From Gorsachius magnificus (lineage: Eukaryota; Chordata; Aves; Pelecaniformes; Ardeidae): 64,000 nt of DNA. The notes beneath the pieces were generated by a model. It worked only from the letters and a program-made list of their open reading frames with translations. It had not been told where the DNA came from and made no database searches. The DNA is taken from contig CM067081.1 in the NCBI GenBank assembly GCA_034008185.1, positions 199,934,510 through 199,998,509 on the forward strand. The letters are read 5' to 3'. A program made the translations under genes and the position numbers. Shown in pieces: positions 28,150 through 38,153 of this stretch (its first letter is position 1; each line of letters starts with the position of its first letter).

Positions 28150-28500
28150 AGCAAAGGAGGAAGCCATAAACAAGAACATACAGGGACACAAACCTCTCTG
28201 ACAAATGATAAGGGAGGCAGTGACCACAACCAAACCTGGTCAGTCACATTAATTGATGAGGGTGTGCGAGAGTATGAGAATGTTTATTCCAGCAAGGTTA
28301 TCTGATCAGGGATATTGTCAACTAGGAAACTAAGGGGAAAAGGGAGAAATGAGAAACAAAAAATACAGAGACACAGACCTGACAAAATAAACATGGAAAA
28401 AATTACAAGAAACAAATCTCACCATCCACACTAATTGATGGGCTATCAAGAAACTACAGGTACCACTTCCAGTGAGATCAGCCTGAACTTTGCAACTGGT
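28150..28500 (+). repeat. Imperfect direct repeat of about 184 bp
   Basis: A block with TACAGGGACACAAACCT at 28179 and AATTGATG at 28251-28258 recurs as TACAGAGACACAGACCT at 28364 and AATTGATG at 28433-28440. The offsets are 185 and 182 bp, so two diverged copies lie in tandem. Duplicated blocks are common in the U3 enhancer region of LTRs, which fits the LTR reading of this region. The outer limits are approximate. Confidence 0.5.
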
Positions 28501-28628
28501 AAGATTGAACCAGGGGGTTCCCAGACTGGGAGGGGTGTGAGAATTGATAGAGCTGTACAAATCTATGAGGGATACACAGAGGGAAGAGGGATCAGGGAGG
28601 AACAAGGAGGGGGGTTGACATAAAAGGG

Positions 28629-28635
28629 TATAAAA
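28629..28635 (+). promoter_or_regulatory. TATA box of the putative LTR
   Basis: TATAAAA sits just upstream of the C/T-rich R/U5-like part of the putative LTR. Its position agrees with an RNA start about 25-30 bp downstream. Function is inferred from position only. Confidence 0.4.
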
Positions 28636-28856
28636 TGGTCCAGTTGTCTGTAAAACAGGGCCAGTCAATGTGCTTGTCTGGCTGAGTCCTGCACCTGATC
28701 ACTGCAGTCTGTCTTATCTTCTTATATCTTCTCACTAAATCTTTTTCTTAACTATCTCTCTGCATAATCTCACTCTTCATCCTGTGTGTTTATGTGTGTG
28801 CTGCAAGGACTAAATGCCAGCCACCAGTGAAACCTGTATGTGTGCAAGTGAAAACT

Positions 28857-29560
28857 GGTGCCAGATACTAGAGTCAGACTAAGGGTGTGGGTGCCCCTGA
28901 CCTCTGGTGTCAGCTACAGGAGCGAGTGGGGTCTCAGTGTCAATGACTGGAGCGAGTTGGGGTCTTTAACTTCCAGCCATGGGGTGGGAAGAGTGCATGT
29001 CCCAAAACCGGTTACTGGGGGGACAGGTGTGAGCAAGATGAGTGAGGGGATCAGTGCCAGTGGCTGAAGCAGGACTGTGGGACACAGCCCATGTTCTGGT
29101 GCCAGCTGCTGGGGAAACTGAGTGCCTGTATCTTCCCCAGACCAGGTATGCATGGGATGTGCTTGCATATTAGCTGGAAAACCTCAGCCCAGGCCAGCTG
29201 GTGAGTAGGGGGGCCTTGGATTTGGGCCAGGAGTATTATGTGGGTGGAGGGTCCATGCTGGTATATGGGGGACCCACGAGTGTAGGGTGTTGTGGGACAA
29301 GCGTGTGAGTGCTGCGTGTGTACAGTGAGCACTGAGCTGGACCAGCTGGTGAAGAGGGGACCCATGGGACCAGTAAGGTTCCCAAGATGTGGGCAGGGGT
29401 GTGAGACGCACAGAAGGGCTGTGCCAGTACTTGAGGTAGGCAGGGGTGTGAGACGCACAGAAGGGCTGTGCCAGTACTTGAGGTGTTCACAAATCTGTGT
29501 GCACTTGTGAACCTGGAGAGTGTTGTGTGTGTGCCTGCACTAGTGATCTCCTGCCTCTGC
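28857..29560 (+). repeat. G-rich degenerate minisatellite-like leader after the putative LTR
   Basis: This GC-rich block repeats a loose motif of the form TG(C/T)CAG-N3-CTGGAG followed by GAGTGGGG-like text. Instances lie near 28858, 28904, 28940, 29052 and 29095, and related CAGCTGGTGA(A/G) pieces near 29197 and 29343. Spacing is irregular. It follows directly on the putative LTR and could be the untranslated 5' leader of the same retroelement. Several open frames cross it on both strands, but they arise from high GC and low stop density, not from any recognised protein. Confidence 0.4.
29392..29484 (+). repeat. Exact 47-bp tandem duplication
   Basis: Two copies of a unit beginning GGCAGGGGTGTGAGACGCAC start at 29392 and 29439. 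The first 46 bases are identical in both, and the copies separate only at the final base. Perfect identity next to strongly diverged related motifs points to a recent duplication or to gene-conversion-like homogenisation. Confidence 0.85.
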
Positions 29561-32100
29561 AAGCCCAAGAGGAGGAAGGGACTTGGCTATCTGTACGTGT
29601 GCCTTTATGTGAGTCTTCTATGTAGGTGCCGTTGAAGGAAGCGCCTTCTCTACCTCAGTTCGTGAAACCAGCCGTGTCAGTGTCCTGCTTGTGTGTCCGT
29701 GGGTGTCTGTGTCTCTGGGATATGTGCTCAGCTTCATTACTGGTTGAAACTGCAAACAGGAAAGTGGCAGCCCTGGGTCCCTGGGCTGGGCTCCAGCAGC
29801 CAGGTAGCAGAGGTCCTCGGCAGGAGTGGCTGGAGGACACAGCCATGCTCTAACATCACTTAACAGTTTGATCCATCAGCTGTGCTCAAGACATACGCTG
29901 GCACAGACAGCCTCCCTTCTACTCTGGACATTTGGTACATGTACGGTAGTCAATGCAGTACCTAATCAGTAGATGCCAGTAGATTTTTGTATTTAGACCA
30001 AAAATGCTTACCTGGGTGCAACCTTGTACATTCCTTTTCTGAACACACCACAAAATAGTTCTTATGCTTTAACAGATGCATTGACTACAGCAGTTGTCCT
30101 CACAGTCTATTCAATCCCATAACATTTTTACTTCTTCCTTAAAGGAATTACAATTATTTCATATAATTAAATACCCGATCATACATGTCAACTCATTTTT
30201 CTTTAACTACAGCCTCTCTTTGACTGACTGAATTCCTTGTGATTCACAGGAGTCTTGTGCCTTGTGTGCCAGAAGCTCAGGATTCCCACCCCCACCAAAG
30301 ATCACTGACCTACACATCAGTTTCTTTGCCTTTTGATTAGAGTATGGAAAATGCCAAGTTTCTCTGTGTTTATACAGCACCCAGCACAACTGGGTCCTGT
30401 TCCATTAAGTACTCTTCTGGTGATTTGATGTAATGCAATTGCCCATTAACATTATTGACAACAAAGACATATAAATTCTAAAGTAATTTTGAGTTTTCTT
30501 TTGGTTAAACAACTGAATATCTATACCATTTTTATCACCCCACATGGGATCCTGTAAAAAAACCTTAAAATATCTTTAAAAAATTAAACCACTAAATAAA
30601 TGATGCACTGCACTGGTATCCTGTTACTTTTCCTGGTACTTTATTAAATAACACATAGGGAACATTACATTTACTGCATTGTACTTTACTCTTTAATTTT
30701 CATACATTTTCCATATTTTAAAAATCCTCTTGTGACAAGCATACTGAAATAATTTTAGATGTTTCTCATTTCTCTTATGTAAGAATTAAAAATCATATTC
30801 TCTATAGTCAATTTAGCTAACTTACCACAGATTATCTCAAGCAATAGAACGTTAAAAGCCATGTGTTTGTTGGGATACAAAACTGGGAAAAGAAGAGTAC
30901 CGATAATTTTTCTTTTTTTTTTTATCTACAGAAAGCAGCAATCCACAATCTGTTCTTAAAAAATTGAAAGCATTTAATTCCCCAAGATGTTGTCAAAGGC
31001 TTCTGCTCCAGTCACTTCTCTTTCATGTTTTGAAGTTTTAATGCATTATAGTCAGACCACAGAAATCAGACATCATTTCCTCTTGTCTCTCTTCAGTATA
31101 ATTGCATATTTTTAGTAGAAAATTTCATCCTCTTTATCATCATACTACCATTTAATTTAATGGACATGAGAATTAGTTCCATTATTACTATTATTATTAC
31201 TGTTATTATAACAGTTCTCAAAAGTCCTATTTCAGATCTAATATCATTGTAAGATTTTAAAATCATATGTGAAAATGTTCATGTCCTCAGATGTTTACAA
31301 TTTAAAGCAACAGCCAGGCATTTGATACAATTGTAGAAAATCACTGCTTTCATCATACAAAGTTGTAGTAGAAGGCCTATTCTGGTATCCCCACCATCCT
31401 TCAGCTTGAGAGGGCTGGTTCAAAATTGCTCAAGAAAACAGGAAATTATCAAGTTGGGAACACTGTCACCTCTTAACAAAGAGGAGAAATCATATCTTTT
31501 CTATTATATTTGGCGTGCAAAATGTGTGATATTCAGCAGTGGAAGTTCACAGTGAACTTCAGGATAGAATCCCCGTAGTAAGAATTTAGGATGATGGTAT
31601 TGGTACAGATAAAACAAAAACATTATTTCACTAAAACATCCTTCAAAAGCTGACAGAAGTTTCAATTACCTTTTCAGTGTAAAAATATTATTTTCTATAC
31701 ATCTTTGAACTTCCTGAAAAGAAAATTTACGTAATTGTATAACAAATATTATAACTATTGCTGGGTAGAATTTGTGGACAAATATAGGTATGGTTTGGAT
31801 AACCATGTACTATTTTGGAATAAAATTCAACTACTAAGCTTATTTCATCCATCCTTACCTGAACAGTTATCCATTAAATGTGTTTGAAATAGATTTGCAT
31901 AAAAATCAGGAACTTACTACGTGTCACAGTTTATTAGAAATACTCTGTAACTACTGCCCTTTAATACAAATCTGTAATAACTTTTATTGTGAGTATCAAA
32001 ACCCAGAAATTCTTGCTGTATGGTGGGGGGCGGGGGAGGGCGGGGGGGAGGGAACATGGGACAACAGGACACAACACCCATCTGGAAAGCCACAAAGATG
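29561..32100. other. Non-coding stretch
   Basis: The first 300 bp (to about 29860) remain GC-rich and may be more of the retroelement leader. From there the DNA is AT-rich, with no gene and no recognised transposon. A strong G-rich tract sits at 32022-32052. Confidence 0.5.
32022..32052 (+). repeat. G-rich tract, possible G-quadruplex
   Basis: At least four runs of three or more Gs (six, five, three, seven, three) are separated by single bases, which fits the sequence rule for a G-quadruplex on the plus strand. It lies immediately upstream of a CR1 3' fragment. Confidence 0.65.
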
Positions 32101-32104
32101 GTGA

Positions 32105-32700
32105 ATCGTATCCTGTGCTGCATTACACAATGTATTGCCAGCAGGTTGAGGCGGAAAGACCCTTCCCCTTTAGCCAGCACTGGTGAGGTCACAGCTGGAG
32201 TGCTGGGTCCAGTTCTGGGCTCCCCAGTACAGGAAAGGAATGGACATACAGGAAAGAGTCCAACAAAGGGCCACAAAGATGATGAAGAGGCTGGAGCATC
32301 TCTCCTGTAAGGAAAGGCTGATAGACCTGGGACTGTTCCGCCTGGAGAAGAGAAGGCTCAGGGTAATCTCAACAATGTATATAAATACCTGAAGGAAGGA
32401 CGCAGAGGAGATGTAACCAGACTCTTCTCAGTGGTACACAGTGACAGAATCAAAGGCAATGGGCACAAACTGAAAGAGAGGAGATTCCCTCTGAACATCA
32501 GAAAACACTTTTTTACTGTGGGATGACAGAGCACTAGCACAGGCTGCCCAGAGAGGTTGTGGAGTCTCCATCCTTGGAGACATTCAAAAGCCATGGGCCT
32601 GGGCAATTGGCTTTAGGTGGCCCTGCTTGAGCAGGGGGTTGGACCAGATGATCTCCAGAGGTCCCTTCCAACCTCAACCGTTCTGTGGTGTTTGTGGTGA
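32105..32700 (+). mobile_element. CR1 LINE 3' fragment
   Basis: This plus-strand CR1 3' end covers the last part of ORF2 and the 3' UTR. It shows the decayed '[16 protein letters not shown]'-type region near 32190-32240, then a '[20 protein letters not shown]' type segment at about 32270-32330 and '[12 protein letters not shown]' at 32326-32361. The 3' UTR block 'ggaccagatgatctccagaggtcccttccaacc' type lies at about 32641-32673. The usual terminal repeat is reduced to GTTCTGTGGTGTTTGTGGT. The frame is shifted at least twice. It differs in its 3' end from the copies at 33340 and 37335 and probably belongs to another CR1 subfamily. Confidence 0.85.
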
Positions 32701-33339
32701 GGAATAAGTTTGGGGTTTCCAACAGTTAGCACAGAGACCTTCACTTATGCTGTCTATAAAAATGTATTTGTAGAATAAAAAGTTGAAGTGCTGTCATGCT
32801 TCCCAACATCTATTTACTTGCTAAAACTAAAAGCTTCTCCTTATTGTATAATTTTATTTTACTAATGTGGTTCTGAATTTGAGGGACCTACACATGTATT
32901 TGACCTTAAACATGGAGTTAAGCATTTGCTGAATAGTGATGTACACTTAAAGTTAAGGACATACGTAATTGCTTTGCCATTCAAAACAAAAAACAAACCA
33001 AAACAAACCATTGTGTTATACCACCTCTTGTTAGGGGTGTTGTTCTGCAGTTTCTTCTGTGGAGTGTGCCTGCAACTTGTCTTATTATTTCTATAGCTAT
33101 TTTCACATACTGAAAAGCAATGACTGTCAAATATTCTTTATTCTCTGTTTGCCTTTTTTTTTCTATACACATTTCACTTCACCTGTGCATTTGACTTCAT
33201 TACGGAAGTTCACTGTGCATATATGCACTGTGCATATCTTAACACTGCAGAAAATTGGAGCAAGGAAGGAATACTGTTGTTTAATTATTTAGGCAGTATT
33301 TCTTCAAGATAGTATATTATACCTATGATTTATAATCAG
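32701..33339. other. Non-coding spacer
   Basis: AT-rich spacer between two CR1 fragments, with no gene seen. It includes short A/C-rich repeats near 32985-33010 (AAAACAAACC units). Confidence 0.55.
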
Positions 33340-33676
33340 TACTTAAAGGCGACCTATAGGAAAGATGGGAACAATCTTTTTAGCAAGGCCTGCTGTGACA
33401 GGACAAGGGGCAATGGTTTTAAACTAAAACAGGGTAGGTTTAGAGTAGATATAAGGAAGAAATTCTTTACAATGAGGGTGGTGAAACACTGAAACGGGTT
33501 GCCCAGAGAGGTGGTGGAAGCCCCATCCCTGGAAACATTCCAGGCCAGGTTGGACGGGGCTCTGAGCAACCTGATCTAGTTAGTGGTGTCCCTGCTCACT
33601 GCAGGGGGGTTGGACTAGATGACCTCTAGGGGTCCCTTCCAACCCAAAGCATTCTATGATTCTATGATTCTATGAT
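33340..33676 (+). mobile_element. Short CR1 LINE 3' end with terminal 8-bp repeat
   Basis: A 5'-truncated CR1 of about 335 bp. It starts within the last 75 or so codons of ORF2 ('YRKDGNNLFSKACCDRTRGN' type reading at 33354), runs through the ORF2 stop and 3' UTR, and ends in the terminal array ATTCTATG ATTCTATG ATTCTATG AT (about 33652-33676). It is very similar to the corresponding part of the copy at 37335-38153, so both belong to one subfamily. Severe 5' truncation is typical of CR1 insertion. Confidence 0.9.
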
Positions 33677-36600
33677 AATCTGCATTGATTGCCAGTTGAT
33701 TTTTGAGGTTGTGATAAAAAGCTGAGGCCTGATCTGCAAGGGAAACTGTCACACTCTTTTTTGATATCTCAAGAATGACACTCAGTTCCCTCTGCTCTGA
33801 GAAAACTCACACGTTAAGACTTTTAAAAATAAACTGCCAAACACTTCATGTGTGAGGCAGGGGAACTGAATAAAAAGGGACCAAAGAAGGCAAAGGATGA
33901 GCTTCATTTCAATAGCCTGTGACTTCTTTCACTGCTGCATTTATTTAACAGTAGTACAATTATCAATCTGCACTTGGACCATCTTACAGAAATTTAAAAA
34001 TAAATATGAATAGCCACATTCTTTGAAAGAATATCATGAAAAGATGAGGGTGATTTTTTTAAATATTTAATTCAACGGTATATTTATGGCCTTGCAGTAT
34101 GCTTTGACCATAACCAGCAAGACTTCACCTTTACAATTTTCAGATGAATATTAACTGAAACAAACCAGAAATGAGGACATTTCCACAAAGAAAAGGCCAT
34201 TATGTCCCTCATTGGCTCTCTAGGTAGGTCATGCATGTAACTTATACTTATTGGAGCCCTGTTTCCATCTCTTGGGTGTTTCATTTTAAGTAAGATGGAG
34301 AAATTATGTACTTGGTAACTGCTGAAGGTCAAAGATAAATATGCAGAGCAGCAGAACATTGTGCAAATATCTAACTGTGCAATCACTGTAGATTTTAAAA
34401 TAGATTTTCTGTGTCTCTCAGCTGCCTAGCTACATGAAAGTAGTTAAGACAGCAAAGAAAAACAGTTGACACTGACAATCCACTCATTTAGCTTGAGCTA
34501 CTGCACATAGAGTAGTACTTCTCCAATAAAAGCAAACACAAGCATCTGAACATCTAGTAAAGAGACTGAAGAAGTACCAAATAACCTTGGATTATTTTTT
34601 ACCTTTGTAAGACATTAGTAAGCAAGTCAAGCACGTACTGAGGCATTGGTACTGACACCCTTCTACTTAAAAATTGATCTATTGGTTCAGCAGCACAATA
34701 CATACAATGATATGGGGAAGTGTGTGGATACATGGCATAAGCCTGGCATGCCCAATTTGAACAAGTCCTGATTAGTATGCAGCTGATCCAGTTTCAAAAT
34801 GGTATATGTGTTTCCTAGTACTGGGAAACCACACTTCTTCAAATCTACCTTCCAGAACCAGGATTACTAAAACACTAATAATCTTCCCTTTAGTACTCCT
34901 CCATATAGAAAGTTTCCATAACAATGTACAAGACCAGGCATTTCATATGGATGATAAAGCTGCTGAGAATATTTTGGAAATTCAGTGAAAACATAAAATA
35001 TTCACTCTTTTGAGCACACAACAAAATAATTCAAATTTTTATTGCCTCTGTGGAGCGCACATTGTTTATAAACCAAAGACAAATTTTCCTACAGAGAAAT
35101 GAAGAAAACCTCAGGCATGATCATGATTTCCTAAACAAAAGTTGAGATATATTGCATACAAAATATGAAAGACGTGAAATCCAACCTTATACATGGTATC
35201 ACAAGTTATTAGTCCTTAATCACATTTCTGAATGTTTTGGTTTTTTTCATGTTATATGAGCCTATTTATTTTACCATTAAATAACATCAAACTCATATTT
35301 AGAATCAAAACTCTTTTCTGAAATGTAAATTTTCCAAAATTTCATGGAAACTAATTTTGGTCCATCTCTCGGAAATGAGTAGGTATGCAAGATCACGCTT
35401 GTGATCACAGACGGTAAAGAACAAAGATTTGTTACAGGGTCTTTCAAAAATATATGGTCCTTCCCCAACTCAGATTCGCACCATTTTCTGCTTAAGTTCT
35501 CAATACCTTTAACTGGTCTACATTCATCTACAAGACATTGCAAAAATGCAGAGATCAGATACCCCCTTACATTATAATCCATAGGCAGGGAAGTGGTGGG
35601 TCATATGCAATAGGAGAGCATCACTCCTTCATTGTACAGATATTTTTCTGCCTTTCACAAGACTTCATATTCTCTGCAGCTGAGTAGTGAAAAGGAGCTG
35701 GAGGAGGAGTTGACCCTTCTCTGCTCTAAAGTAGCAAAGAAATGGCAGGAGAAAGATGAAAGGAAACAACAAAAAGATCAATCCTGCAAGGCACAGAGCT
35801 TTTGCTGAAGTTTTTGAATGCTCTGGTTCGTCTCAGCTATAAGTGAAAGTGCTCAACAGCAGGGACAGAATTGGGCCTTTACAGAACTAACAACATAATA
35901 GGAAAGATTTGCTAGAAAGAAAACATCTTCATAAGTAGAAAAATAGCACACAGGATGGAAAAGGACATGATATTTTGAGAACAATAATGCCATTACAAGT
36001 GATGCCAATAAATAACATTAAGTTGATAGGAGGGGTATGAAACATAGAGCTCACAACAGTAGTTTTTTCATGTATACAATACAAGAGGTGTGTCCCATTG
36101 GAAGATCACTAATTATTAATACACTCTAGCTGATTCTGTCTACAACATCCAAAATCCTGGGGCACTAATGAATTTAGATTGAAATTGAAAATACTCTTTC
36201 TTTTGTGAAGGAGGTATAAACTGATAAAGGATATGATTGTCCTGTCACATCAGCTCTTCCCATATTTGACTCTGATGACTTTAATAGGTCATTCCCTTAT
36301 TTGCACTGCTGGCACTGGAAAAAAGACTGATGCTCAGTAATTCTGTAGGGCAAAGAATGCAGACCTATTTTACACATAAACCTGAGTTGCCATAAAATAT
36401 CTTTTCTGAACTTTTTCATTATTTATCTCCAAGCTTTAGAACACTTCATTTGTTGGAGATGTGGGATGTGGAGAAAATCCTCGCAATCTGGGTATTAAAA
36501 GGGAGATGTGCTGCAGGATAGAATCTACTTGTAGGTCTCAATAACGTCTTGAACATTCATTGTATGTAGTGAAAGAGGCAAGGCAAATATCAGGGCATTT

Positions 36601-37330
36601 GACATAAGTTTTCTATGTCTCTTATCTTTTTCACTCAAGGCAGCCTCATTCCTATGAATAGAATAACATTTGGATAAAGAGCTCATTGAAGACTGCAATG
36701 AGCCTGGCTCTCTGGAATGGAAAAAAAAATTGCTCTCATGAATAGATCTTTTCCTAAGAAGGGTTCAGGTTACTTCCCTTTTCCATTGAGCTAGAAACTG
36801 TCACAAAATAGGTCAAATTGATCCAGGCAGTCAGGTTTCACTGGCCCAGTAAATGACATGCTTTAACCTTTCTTTGACTATAAGGAACACATAGCAAGAT
36901 GTAGGTCCTTATTAGTCATTCAAGTGAATTTCAGCCAAAAATATGTCCTCTCAAAACTCAGAAAGAGAAGTGTTAGCAAGTTAACATGATGTTTCCCTTG
37001 GTTTATCTTGTATCTGTTCAGCAAATAGGTACAGAGTAAAACTGTTGCCTGCATTTGAAAAAGGAAATACAAACTTTTAATTTACAGAACACTTCTAGTG
37101 TGATTATCTTACCAATATTATCCCGTGATGATTCTTAATCAAACTTTCTACAGGGTACAAATAAACCCATGATTTCAGCAGACTGTGTGTGTGTTCCTAC
37201 AGACAGTAGTCTGGATGGATGGAATCTACTTGTAGTTGCTGAATATTTTGGGCATCTTGCATTTCTAGTTCTGACCAGGTTGAGAAAGCATAAGAACAAG
37301 ACATTCTAGAATACCAGATACAATCATGTG
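33677..37330. other. Non-coding stretch
   Basis: I see no gene and no clear transposon in this AT-rich interval between two same-family CR1 copies. Open frames do not exceed about 100 codons and match nothing I recognise. Confidence 0.55.
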
Positions 37331-37334
37331 AAGG

Positions 37335-38153
37335 CAACAACCAGAAAATGGTATCTCATGAGGTTCAACAAGGCCAAGTGCAAGGTCCTGCACCTGGCTC
37401 GGGGTAACCCCCGGTATCAGTACAGGCTGGGGGAAGAAAGGATCGAGAGCAGCCCTGCTGAGAGGGACTTGGGCGTGCTGGTGGATGAAAAGCTGGACAT
37501 GAGCTGGCAATGTGCACTGGCAGCCCAGAAGGCCAACCGTACCCTGGGCTGCATCAGGAGAACCGTGGCCAGCAGGTCGAGGGAGGTGATTCTGCCCCTC
37601 TACACTGCTCTGGTGAGACCTCACCTGGAGTACTGCGTCCAGCTCGGGAGCCCTCAGCACAAGAAGGACATGGAACTGTTGGAGAGGGTCCAGAGGAGGG
37701 CTACTAAAATGATCCAAGGGCTGGAGCACCTCTCCTATGAGGACAGGCTGAGGGAGTTGGGCTTGTTCAGGCTGGAGAAGAGAAGGCTGCGGGAAGACCT
37801 GATTACGGCCTTTCAGTATCTAAAGGGAGCCTATAGGAAAGATGGGGATAATCTTTTTAGTAGGGCCAGCTGTGGCAGGACAAGGGCTAATGGTTTTAAA
37901 CTAAACCAGGGTAGGTTTAGACTGGATATAAGGAGGAAATTCTTTACAACGAGGGTGGTGAAACACTGGAACAGGTTGCCCAGAGAGGTGGTGGAAGCCC
38001 CATCCCTGGAAACATTCCAGGCCAGGCTGGACGGGGCTCTGAACAACCTGATCTAGTTAGTGGTGTCCCTGCTCACTGCAGGGGTGTTGGACTAGATGAC
38101 CTCTAGGGGTCCCTTCCAACCCAAAACATTCTATGATTCTATGATTCTATGAT
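37335..38153 (+). mobile_element. CR1 LINE 3' end with intact C-terminal ORF2 frame
   Basis: This 5'-truncated CR1 keeps the C-terminal third of ORF2 open without interruption from about 37350 to the stop codon at 38054-38056, roughly 236 codons. The reading passes through segments typical of CR1 RT thumb and C-terminal domains: a [11 protein letters not shown] block near 37362, a block near 37459 ending in [23 protein letters not shown] near 37596, [10 protein letters not shown] near 37684, and [20 protein letters not shown] near 37966. The palm and its catalytic FADD lie upstream of the truncation and are absent, so it is not active. The 3' UTR follows and ends in the 8-bp array. The open frame and the clean ends suggest a comparatively young copy. 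Confidence 0.92.
38128..38153 (+). repeat. CR1 terminal 8-bp repeat array
   Basis: Three copies of ATTCTATG followed by AT end the CR1 element. CR1 elements end in a short 8-bp tandem array instead of poly(A); it is recognised by the element's own RT when copying starts. Confidence 0.9.

Larger units (their letters stand above)
28130..28840 (+). mobile_element. Putative old LTR (U3-R-U5-like) of an unidentified ERV
   Basis: The stretch has the layout of a retroviral LTR on the plus strand. It has a purine-rich U3-like part with an imperfect direct repeat of about 184 bp (28150-28500), then GGGTATAAAATGG with a TATA box at 28629-28635, then a C/T-rich stretch with ACTAAATCTTTTTCTTAACT at about 28733-28752 resembling the R/U5 part of avian LTRs, ending in GT-rich sequence near 28785-28840. 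A TGG triplet compatible with the start of a primer binding site lies at 28857. I could not find a matching second LTR or a clear target duplication, so this would be a solo LTR plus leader or a truncated provirus. I do not recognise the family. Both ends are uncertain. Confidence 0.4.

Noticed and set aside
28914..29568. Several minus-strand open frames rich in Pro, Thr and Ser
   Set aside because: They are shadows of a G-rich degenerate repeat; overlapping frames are open together, which reflects composition and not coding.
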